Origin: Candidatus Poribacteria bacterium
Lineage (GTDB): Bacteria > Poribacteria > WGA-4E > GCA-2687025
Length of the DNA stretch: 8,296 nt
Direction: 5' to 3'
Assembly: GCA_027625215.1 (NCBI GenBank)
Contig: JAQBWJ010000064.1
Coordinates: 1 to 8,296 of the forward strand
Part shown: piece after piece, positions 1 to 4,484 of the stretch
How the letters are laid out: every line of letters starts with the position of its first letter
Numbering within the stretch: position 1 is the stretch's first letter
Translations under genes and position numbers: made by a program
The notes under the pieces: generated by a model
The model's input: only the letters and a program-made list of their open reading frames with translations
The model's database searches: none
Told to the model about the DNA's origin: nothing

Positions 1-2
1 CG

Positions 3-68
3 TTGGACAATGCGGCGAAACGTCACGAAGCGATCTTCGCCGACTGGAACAGTCATCACGGTATGTAG
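3..68 (+). CDS. C-terminal tail of an upstream gene, probably ABC sugar-binding protein (partial)
   Basis: An open frame enters from the left edge and ends at TAG 66-68, giving 21 residues that read LDNAAKRHEAIFADWNSHHG plus a final M. The pattern LDNAAKRHEAIFADW resembles the last helix of family-1 extracellular solute-binding proteins, and two sugar permease genes of the same transporter type follow on the same strand. A binding protein gene directly before two permease genes is the usual CUT1 order. In that role it would be a secreted or lipid-anchored protein that captures sugar and delivers it to the permeases. The identity rests on context and one short helix, so it is an inference; the open frame and the stop are seen directly. 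Confidence 0.55.
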   Translation: MDNAAKRHEAIFADWNSHHGM

Positions 69-79
69 CGCGTTCCCCA

Positions 80-157
80 TGTCATTCTGAGCGAAGCGAA
101 GAATCCCGATTAACTTGTGGGTAGTAACCGGGACTCTTCGCTTCGCTCAGAATGACA
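80..157. repeat. Dispersed-type inverted repeat (HSERSEESR-type element)
   Basis: The arms at 80-108 and 129-157 are 29 bases each and complementary except for one mismatch (A103 against C134), with a 20-base loop between them. The core TCATTCTGAGCGAAGCGAAG occurs at 82-101, and its complement occurs in the right arm. Read on the minus strand, the element gives the peptide CHSERSEESR, a well-known spurious protein fragment found across many unrelated bacterial genomes because this repeat is scattered in intergenic DNA. The function of the family is unknown; as RNA, either strand would fold into a very stable hairpin. It lies in the spacer between the presumed binding-protein gene and the first permease gene. 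Confidence 0.85.
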
Positions 158-181
158 AGGATGGTTATATGGAGTACGCAG

Positions 182-203
182 GGGGTTGGGAGTGCCCGAC
201 CCC
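182..203 (+). terminator. GC-rich hairpin with short T tail, possible terminator or attenuator
   Basis: GGGGTTGGG (182-190) pairs with CCCGACCCC (195-203) over 9 base pairs, including one G-U pair, around the loop AGTG. The stem is followed by TTT at 204-206 and more T-rich sequence. This looks like an intrinsic terminator, although the T tail is short. It lies after the presumed binding-protein gene and 27 bases before the first permease start. It could therefore cut read-through and keep permease levels below binding-protein levels, or protect the 3' end of the upstream mRNA. Whether it terminates fully or partly cannot be told from sequence. Confidence 0.55.
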
Positions 204-230
204 TTTCGATTGTCTGAGGGCGATGGGTGT

Positions 231-1172
231 ATGCGCGAGTCGTTCGACACGTCATCTCGACCGCAGATGACCGTCTGGCAGAAGCGGCTGGATCGGTGGT
301 TGCCGGGCGTGTTGCTCGCGCCGACGGGCTTGCTGCTGTTCGGGCTGTTCATCTTTCCGTTGTTGTGGTCGTTGGGGTTGAGTTTTTACGACTACGCGGC
401 GTCGCGGAACCGCCCGCCGGTGTTCATCGGCGTTGATAACTACGCGGCGCTGCTGTCGGACGCGGCGATCTGGCAACGGTTTGCGACGACGGGCGCGTTC
501 GTGATCGGCTCGGTGGGGTTGCAGTTCGTTGTCGGCGTCGGGTTGGCGTTTCTGTTGTATCGGGAGTTTTGGGGGCGAAAGGTCGTCCTGTCGCTGTTGC
601 TCGTGCCGATGATGATGGCTCCCGTCGCGGCGGGGGCGTTCTTTCGATTCATCTACGACCCGTCGTTCGGCGTGATCGGCTTCATCACGAACGCGCTCTT
701 CGGCGTGACGATTTCGTGGTTGGAAAAGCCTTTCCCCGCGATGGTCGCCGTCATCCTGACGGATACGTGGATGTGGTCGCCGTTTGTGATGTTGCTTGTT
801 TTATCAGGACTACTCGCGGTTCCAAAGCACCTGTTGGAGATGGCGCAGATCGACCGCGCGGGCTGGTGGCTGACGCTTCGCAACATCGTCTTCCCGCAGA
901 TCAAGCCGCTACTGATGCTCGCCGTCCTCCTGCGGACGATGGAGGCGTTCAAACTGTTCGACACGATCTGGATCATGACGCAGGGCGGTCCCGGCACCGC
1001 GACGGAGACGCTCTCGATTTCGCTCTACCGCGTCGGGTTTCAGTACTACAAGACGGGACGGGCATCCGCGCTCGCGTACCTCATGTTGATCGTCGTGATC
1101 GTCCTGAGCAACTTTTATCTTCGCGTGGCGATGCGACAGACTTCCACTAACGGCGGAAACGAGTCGGTATGA
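231..1172 (+). CDS. Carbohydrate ABC transporter permease, MalF/UgpA type
   Basis: This is an integral membrane subunit of a CUT1-family sugar importer. It pairs with the next gene product to form the pore and couples to a cytoplasmic MalK-type ATPase. From ATG 231 the protein has 313 residues, typical for short MalF-like permeases without the large MalF periplasmic loop. Six hydrophobic stretches are visible, starting with LLAPTGLLLFGLFIFPLLW. The ATPase-docking EAA loop is at residues 203-222 (EMAQIDRAGWW then IVFP): the first Glu, the Asp and the final Pro are kept, the first Ala is Met, and the usual DGA reads DRA, a variant I recall from other sugar permeases. The segment MTQGGPGTATETLS is also typical. 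The open frame extends upstream to TTG 186, but that start falls inside the hairpin stem at 182-203. ATG 231 has GAGGG at 216-220 and is preferred; ATG 267 is a weaker alternative. The stop overlaps the next start in ATGA. The substrate is not predictable. Confidence 0.93.
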   Translation: MRESFDTSSRPQMTVWQKRLDRWLPGVLLAPTGLLLFGLFIFPLLWSLGLSFYDYAASRNRPPVFIGVDNYAALLSDAAIWQRFATTGAFVIGSVGLQFVVGVGLAFLLYREFWGRKVVLSLLLVPMMMAPVAAGAFFRFIYDPSFGVIGFITNALFGVTISWLEKPFPAMVAVILTDTWMWSPFVMLLVLSGLLAVPKHLLEMAQIDRAGWWLTLRNIVFPQIKPLLMLAVLLRTMEAFKLFDTIWIMTQGGPGTATETLSISLYRVGFQYYKTGRASALAYLMLIVVIVLSNFYLRVAMRQTSTNGGNESV

Positions 1173-2020
1173 ACAAACGAGTCCGACACGCGCTCCGCAT
1201 CCTCGCCATCGTCGCCGTGACGGTCGTCTACGTCTTCCCCGTGTTTTGGGTGATGATGACCGCCTTCAAAGAGCGCGTGGACATCTTTGCGATGCCGCCG
1301 AAACTTCTCTTCGAGCCGACGCTCGATAACTTCGTCCGCGTATTCCAACGAACGAACGCGGCGGGGGTCGGCGAGACGACCCACTTCGGGCGGTACTTCC
1401 TGAACAGTGTCTTCCTGTCGTTCGGGAGCGTGTTCATCGCGCTCGTCATCGGCACGATGGGGGCGTACGCCGTCTCGCGCTTCCACTTCAAGAACCGCGA
1501 TTTTGTGATGTTTTCGATCCTCTCGACAAGGATGCTCCCGGCGGTGGCGGCGATCATCCCGATCTACCTGCTGTTCCGCAAACTGCATCTGATGAACTCG
1601 TACGTCGGGATGACGGCGTTGTATACGGCGTTCAATCTACCCTTCGTCATTTGGATGATGCGTAGTTTCTTCGATGAAATCCCGCGCGAGATCGAAGAAG
1701 CGGCGCAGGTGGACGGGTCATCGCGGTTTCGGTCGTTCTATAAAGTCGCGCTGCCGCAGGTGAAATCGGGGATAGCGGCGACGGTTGTGATCTCGCTGCT
1801 GTTCACATGGAACGAGTTTCTGTTCGCGCTGATGCTGACGGGGCAGGAGACGCGCACCGTACCCGTCGCGCTGGCTCGGACGCTTCAAGGGGAACTGGGC
1901 GTCGATTGGGGCGTCCTCGCGGCGATTGAGACGTTGTACGTGCTACCCGTGTTGTTGATCGCGCTGCTTCTCCAAAAATATCTACTGCGGGGGCTGACCT
2001 TTGGGACGGTACGACGTTGA
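1169..2020 (+). CDS. Carbohydrate ABC transporter permease, MalG/UgpE type
   Basis: This is the second membrane subunit of the same CUT1 sugar importer, 283 residues, the usual length for MalG-type permeases. Its ATG overlaps the stop of the first permease by four bases (ATGA), so the two are translationally coupled and probably made in equal amounts. The first helix is near residues 8-28 (ALRILAIVAVTVVYVFPVFW). The EAA loop is textbook: EEAAQVDGSSRF at residues 176-187, ending in VALP with the Pro at 196. It forms the coupling helix contact with the ATPase. SRMLPAVAAI-like and FTWNEFLFALMLT segments are typical of the subfamily (the visible text is STRMLPAVAAIIPIYLLF). No ATPase gene follows, so the transporter probably uses a shared MsmK/UgpC-type ATPase encoded elsewhere, or one upstream of the window. 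The substrate cannot be predicted. Confidence 0.94.
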   Translation: MNKRVRHALRILAIVAVTVVYVFPVFWVMMTAFKERVDIFAMPPKLLFEPTLDNFVRVFQRTNAAGVGETTHFGRYFLNSVFLSFGSVFIALVIGTMGAYAVSRFHFKNRDFVMFSILSTRMLPAVAAIIPIYLLFRKLHLMNSYVGMTALYTAFNLPFVIWMMRSFFDEIPREIEEAAQVDGSSRFRSFYKVALPQVKSGIAATVVISLLFTWNEFLFALMLTGQETRTVPVALARTLQGELGVDWGVLAAIETLYVLPVLLIALLLQKYLLRGLTFGTVRR

Positions 2021-2034
2021 GCGTTGTGGGAAAT

Positions 2035-2051
2035 GTCCGACACTGTCGGAC
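2035..2051. repeat. 17-bp palindrome after the permease gene
   Basis: GTCCGAC (2035-2041) and GTCGGAC (2045-2051) are perfect inverted copies separated by ACT. They lie 14 bases after the stop of the second permease. As RNA this is a 7-bp hairpin with a three-base loop, but no T tract follows, so it is not a standard intrinsic terminator. It could mark the 3' end of the transporter mRNA or be a binding site for a regulator. Confidence 0.5.
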
Positions 2052-2060
2052 GGTTCGATC

Positions 2061-2101
2061 ACCCTCACCCTAGCCCTCTCCCATCAAGAGAGCGGGAACC
2101 G
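2061..2101. repeat. Intergenic repeat-like element of the CCCTCACCCTAGCCC type
   Basis: The stretch ACCCTCACCCTAGCCCTCTC (2061-2080), followed by CCATCAAGAGAGCGGG, resembles a widespread intergenic repeat whose translations (TLTLALSHQ and similar) pollute predicted protein sets. CTCTC (2076-2080) pairs with GAGAG (2088-2092), and CC/GG pairs extend the stem past one bulged base. Only one copy is in the window, so the repeat nature comes from recalled knowledge of the element type and not from copies seen here. It lies in the spacer before the lipoprotein gene and argues against translation starting at the upstream TTG 2001. Confidence 0.5.
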
Positions 2102-2120
2102 GGAGTGGTCGCGTCGGGTT

Positions 2121-2702
2121 ATGTTGACTACATTGATCATGTTGATTGTTTCAATCAACGTGTCGGGCTGTAGGTCGTCGGACTCGGCGAAACCTGAGCC
2201 GTTGGAGTTTGAGGTTGACCCCGCGCTTCTTGCTGCCGCCGAAAGCGTGGGAGAGTTGGGCGTGTCGTTTGCGCCGCCGAAAGGGTGGGCGGCGGTGAGG
2301 CATGTCGCGCAGGGACAAGGCGCAGTCGGAGATGGGCAGGGCGGGGCGTCCACGCCGGTCCTCGCCGAAGGCGCGGGCGCATGGGCGAACGACAACGGCG
2401 CGTACTGTGTCGTCAGCCCGACGCCGGAGAACGAACTCGGTGACGACGCGCGAGATCGGTTGGAAGAAACGTACACGCGCGTCCTCAACAACGCTCAGAT
2501 TCGCCGCGCGGAGTTTCTCAAAGACGGGTTTCTCGTCCACCAGTTTCTCATCACGACGCCGGAGACGGTTGTGTTCAGCCTGTATTTCGAGAAGAAGGGA
2601 CGGACGCCGTTCACCGTCGGATACGTTGTCCCGCGAGGGCAATACGCATCCGCGCTGCGGTCGGTGGAGTCGTCCATCGGGTCGGTGCGCGTCGCCGAAT
2701 AA
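2121..2702 (+). CDS. Small lipoprotein of unknown function, possibly PsbP/DcrB-like fold
   Basis: From ATG 2121 the protein has 193 residues. It begins with a hydrophobic segment (LTTLIMLIVSINVSGC) ending in a lipobox VSGC with the Cys at residue 17, so it is predicted to be cleaved by signal peptidase II and lipid-anchored outside the cytoplasmic membrane. The short n-region carries no Lys or Arg, which is unusual. The open frame runs back to TTG 2001, but that part crosses the end of the permease gene, a palindrome and a repeat-like element, and supplies no better start. After a low-complexity Gly/Ala linker around residues 62-92, the C-terminal half has alternating strands and one long helix (GDDARDRLEETYTRVLNNAQ), ending in YVVPRGQYASALRSVESSIG. 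The order of a P-x-x-W strand, an amphipathic helix, then V-VP and a final S-S-I/V helix recalls PsbP/DcrB-like domains. That is a fold-level guess; I do not recognise a family or partner. Confidence 0.75.
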   Translation: MLTTLIMLIVSINVSGCRSSDSAKPEPLEFEVDPALLAAAESVGELGVSFAPPKGWAAVRHVAQGQGAVGDGQGGASTPVLAEGAGAWANDNGAYCVVSPTPENELGDDARDRLEETYTRVLNNAQIRRAEFLKDGFLVHQFLITTPETVVFSLYFEKKGRTPFTVGYVVPRGQYASALRSVESSIGSVRVAE

Positions 2703-2706
2703 CTCG

Positions 2707-2734
2707 TTGCTCATGGCGTCGGAAGGCGTACAAT
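2707..2734 (+). promoter_or_regulatory. Predicted sigma-70-type promoter for the coiled-coil gene
   Basis: TTGCTC (2707-2712) and TACAAT (2729-2734) are separated by 16 bases. The -10 matches the consensus at five of six positions and the -35 at three of six. The site begins just after the lipoprotein stop and would give a leader of about 107 bases before ATG 2848. The same geometry recurs at 5961-5988 and 7872-7899. Confidence 0.45.
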
Positions 2735-2847
2735 CCTTATTGTGCGGAATACACGGAAGACGGCGTTCGGAATTTTCGTGTCGTGAACGGACGCCAAAAA
2801 TTGGACGACATCTTTCCCAACTCTTAACCTGAAAGCATCCCCAACCG
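2735..2847 (+). other. Untranslated leader with weak hairpin potential
   Basis: The stretch between the predicted promoter and ATG 2848 has no convincing gene. ACACGGAA (2751-2758) can pair with TTTCGTGT (2774-2781) over 8 bp with one G-U pair, and CGTTC (2764-2768) with GAACG (2785-2789) in an alternative fold. Neither is strong. A 39-codon open frame from ATG 2713 covers most of it, but it has no ribosome binding site and its start lies inside the predicted promoter. Confidence 0.3.
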
Positions 2848-3174
2848 ATGGTCAGTTCCCGCACCGTGTTCGCCATAGTCGGCGTTGCCGCTTTGATGAT
2901 CGTCTCGCTGTCCATTGTGTTGACGGTGAAAGTCGGCGAGGTGGAGACGCTTGATCAGAACTACAAACTGCTCCAAGGCGAACTCGACCGGGCGCGCCGA
3001 ACGCATCAGGACGAGGTCGAGAGGCTCAACGCGGAGATCGACGACGCGAACACACGCGCCGCCGCGCTGGAACAGACGCTTCAAAATACCCGTATCGAGT
3101 TGCATGGTGGAGAGATCGAACTTCGTCGCTACCGCGCGTTGGAGGAGTCCCGCGCTCGAAACCGCGCGCGTTGA
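2848..3174 (+). CDS. Small membrane protein with coiled coil, unknown function
   Basis: The 108-residue product has a short N-terminus, one strongly hydrophobic helix at about residues 7-27 (VFAIVGVAALMIVSLSIVLT), and then a long charged helix at about 35-100. That helix carries a heptad-like spacing of Leu and Ala among Glu, Arg and Asp (LLQGELDRARRTH, VERLNAEIDDANTRAAALEQ), ending in an Arg-rich tail. This predicts a single-pass protein with a coiled-coil domain; the orientation is uncertain because charges near the helix are few. Such architecture is seen in divisome FtsL/DivIC-like proteins and in many uncharacterised envelope proteins, but no specific family feature is visible. GAAAG lies 17 bases upstream of the start (2831-2835), the same offset as in front of trkH. 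It follows the lipoprotein gene by 145 bp and may have its own promoter. Confidence 0.75.
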   Translation: MVSSRTVFAIVGVAALMIVSLSIVLTVKVGEVETLDQNYKLLQGELDRARRTHQDEVERLNAEIDDANTRAAALEQTLQNTRIELHGGEIELRRYRALEESRARNRAR

Positions 3175-3200
3175 CCCGCCGTAAATCGGAATGTTAGGAT
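3171..3200 (+). promoter_or_regulatory. Predicted extended -10 promoter for the ferredoxin-NADP reductase gene
   Basis: TTGACC (3171-3176, five of six matches to the -35 consensus) is followed after 18 bases by TAGGAT (3195-3200). A TG at 3192-3193 sits at the extended -10 position. The -35 overlaps the stop codon of the coiled-coil gene. The expected start of transcription is near 3207, giving a leader of about 23 bases. No other promoter is visible before the reductase gene. Confidence 0.5.
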
Positions 3201-3229
3201 ACGGACATTCACCCCCTCCAATTTAACGG

Positions 3230-4255
3230 ATGAGCGAAACGGAGTGGAAGTTGACAGAAGAATCGCGCGATGTGTTTGATATCACGTTCATCGGCGGAGG
3301 TCCTGTCGGGCTGTTCGGCGCGTTTTACGCCGGTATCCGCGAGTGTCGCTCGAAGATCATCGACAGTCTCGCCGAGTTGGGCGGGCAACTGACGGCGCTC
3401 TATCCTGAGAAATATATTTACGATATGCCCGGTTTCCCGAAGGTGCTCGCCAAAGACCTCGTCAAATCGATGGTCGATCAGGGGCTGTGGAAAGACCCCG
3501 CGATCTGTCTGGACGAACAATGCCTCAAACTCGACCATGACGATGCCGCCGGGCATTACATCCTGACGACGAATCGCGGGACGCACTATTCCAAGACGGT
3601 CATTCTGTGCGCCGGGATCGGGTCGCTCCAGCCGACGCTGCTGCGCGAGGACAGCGTGAACGCGCTCATCGACAAGGGCGTCTACTACGTCGTCCGCAAC
3701 CCCGACCAGTTCGCGGGTCAGGACGTGATGATCGTCGGCGGCGGCGACTCGGCGATGGACTGGACGCTTCACATTGGACCCATTGCGAAGTCGCTGACGC
3801 TCGTGCATCGCCGCGACGTGTTCCGAGCCCACGAACAAAGCGTGCGGCAGGTGATGGAGTCGCCGATCAACAAGCGTCTGTTTTGGGTCATCGAGAAGGC
3901 GCACGGCACGGATAAGTTGGAATCCGTCACCATCAAGAACTCGAAGACGGGCGAGACTGAGACGATACCTGTGGACGCGCTCATTCTGAACATCGGGTTC
4001 AAGTCGGACATTGGGCCCATCAAGGAGTGGGGACTGGAACTGACGGACAGCAACGATGTCATCGTCGACAAGCAGATGCAGACGAACCGTCCGGGCATCT
4101 ACGCGGCGGGCGACATCGCCCACTACGACGGCAAACTGAAACTGATTGCGACGGGTGTCGGCGAAGTCACGATGGCGGTGAACCAAGCGAAGGTTCGGAT
4201 CGACCCGAACTCGAAACTGTTTCCCGGACACAGCAGCGAAGCCGAGATTCGCTGA
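3230..4255 (+). CDS. Thioredoxin-reductase-like ferredoxin/flavodoxin-NADP+ reductase (YumC type)
   Basis: This cytoplasmic FAD enzyme moves electrons between NADPH and ferredoxin or flavodoxin. The 341 residues fit the family (about 330-350). The FAD dinucleotide fold is at the N-terminus: FIGGGPVG with the glycines at 22-24 and 27, then the family-typical segment LGGQLTALYPEKYIYDMPGF. The NADPH-binding fold follows with GGGDSAMDW from residue 170. The second FAD motif TNRPGIYAAGD is at 285-295, followed by KLKLIATGVGEVTMAVNQA. The redox CxxC that thioredoxin reductase carries just before its NADPH motif is absent; the region reads KGVYYVVRNPDQFAGQ. This separates it from TrxR and supports the YumC/Chlorobium-type reductase. 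The C-terminal extension after the last FAD motif is about 46 residues, as in that type, and covers the flavin. No clear Shine-Dalgarno precedes ATG 3230. It appears monocistronic, with its own promoter and terminator. The natural partner is not encoded nearby. Confidence 0.92.
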   Translation: MSETEWKLTEESRDVFDITFIGGGPVGLFGAFYAGIRECRSKIIDSLAELGGQLTALYPEKYIYDMPGFPKVLAKDLVKSMVDQGLWKDPAICLDEQCLKLDHDDAAGHYILTTNRGTHYSKTVILCAGIGSLQPTLLREDSVNALIDKGVYYVVRNPDQFAGQDVMIVGGGDSAMDWTLHIGPIAKSLTLVHRRDVFRAHEQSVRQVMESPINKRLFWVIEKAHGTDKLESVTIKNSKTGETETIPVDALILNIGFKSDIGPIKEWGLELTDSNDVIVDKQMQTNRPGIYAAGDIAHYDGKLKLIATGVGEVTMAVNQAKVRIDPNSKLFPGHSSEAEIR

Positions 4256-4269
4256 TCGCCGCGCGATCA
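4253..4269. repeat. Perfect 7-bp inverted repeat overlapping the reductase stop codon
   Basis: TGATCGC (4253-4259) and GCGATCA (4263-4269) are exact inverted copies around CGC. The first three bases are the TGA stop of the reductase gene. It can form a small hairpin just before the stronger terminator hairpin at 4291-4313. Function is unknown; it may only help define the mRNA end. Confidence 0.5.
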
Positions 4270-4290
4270 ATCATGATGAAACGACGAAAG

Positions 4291-4320
4291 GGGGCGGACA
4301 TCATGTTCGCCCCGTTTGCT
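4291..4320 (+). terminator. Intrinsic terminator after the reductase gene
   Basis: GGGGCGGACA (4291-4300) pairs with TGTTCGCCCC (4304-4313) over 10 bp with a single G-U pair and loop TCA. The stem is preceded by the A-rich stretch ACGACGAAAG and followed by GTTTGCTTGT. The strong stem, tight loop and T-rich tail support an intrinsic terminator 35 bases after the stop, although the T run is short. Confidence 0.72.
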
Positions 4321-4323
4321 TGT

Positions 4324-4378
4324 GGAGACGCGCGGACACGGATCAACTGATGGGTGTTCTGAATCGGAGCGCGTCTCC
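4324..4378. repeat. Long-range 10-bp inverted repeat with inner stem (structured RNA or repeat element)
   Basis: GGAGACGCGC (4324-4333) and GCGCGTCTCC (4369-4378) are perfect inverted copies around a 35-base loop. Inside, GGACAC (4334-4339) pairs with GTGTTC (4354-4359) with one G-U pair. It stacks directly on the outer stem and leaves a 9-base bulge on the 3' side (4360-4368). It begins about 10 bases after the terminator stem. It may be a dispersed repeat, a second 3'-end structure, or a leader structure for the next gene if transcription starts upstream of it. Confidence 0.5.
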
Positions 4379-4484
4379 GGTAGCGAAACCGACCCTCATG
4401 CGATGGTGTTCCTCCCAGCGTCTTTGTCCAGCGGTGTTGCTTGAAACGACCGTCTTCTACCTCTGCGAACGTGTGGTTTAAATC
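4379..4484. other. Spacer before yifB, no gene or clear promoter recognised
   Basis: No credible coding frame is seen. TTTAAAT at 4477-4483 resembles a -10 element, but it has no suitable -35 and lies too close to the GTG start to serve it. TTGAAA (4441-4446) resembles a -35 but has no -10 at the right distance. How the ATPase gene is transcribed is unresolved. Confidence 0.3.

Noticed and set aside
186..230. TTG start giving a 15-residue extension of the first permease
   Set aside because: The TTG lies within the stem of a strong hairpin and lacks a ribosome binding site, while ATG 231 has GAGGG upstream.
2001..2120. TTG start giving a 40-residue N-terminal extension of the lipoprotein
   Set aside because: The extension overlaps the permease gene, then translates a palindrome and a repeat-like element, and would bury the lipoprotein signal peptide inside the protein.
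2713..2832. Small open frame of 39 codons between the lipoprotein and coiled-coil genes
   Set aside because: It has no ribosome binding site, starts inside the predicted promoter spacer, and shows no conserved or structured features.
2302..2832. 176-residue + strand frame overlapping the lipoprotein gene
   Set aside because: It is an Arg/Ser-rich shadow in another frame of the lipoprotein gene with no domain; the lipoprotein frame has a lipobox and a plausible fold.
3230..4255. Thioredoxin reductase (trxB) as the identity of the FAD enzyme
   Set aside because: The redox CxxC before the NADPH motif is absent and the family hallmark of YumC-type ferredoxin reductases is present.
3209..4270. 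353-residue open frame on the minus strand opposite the reductase gene
   Set aside because: It shadows the reductase gene almost exactly and has no recognisable motif; a promoter and terminator fit only the + strand gene.
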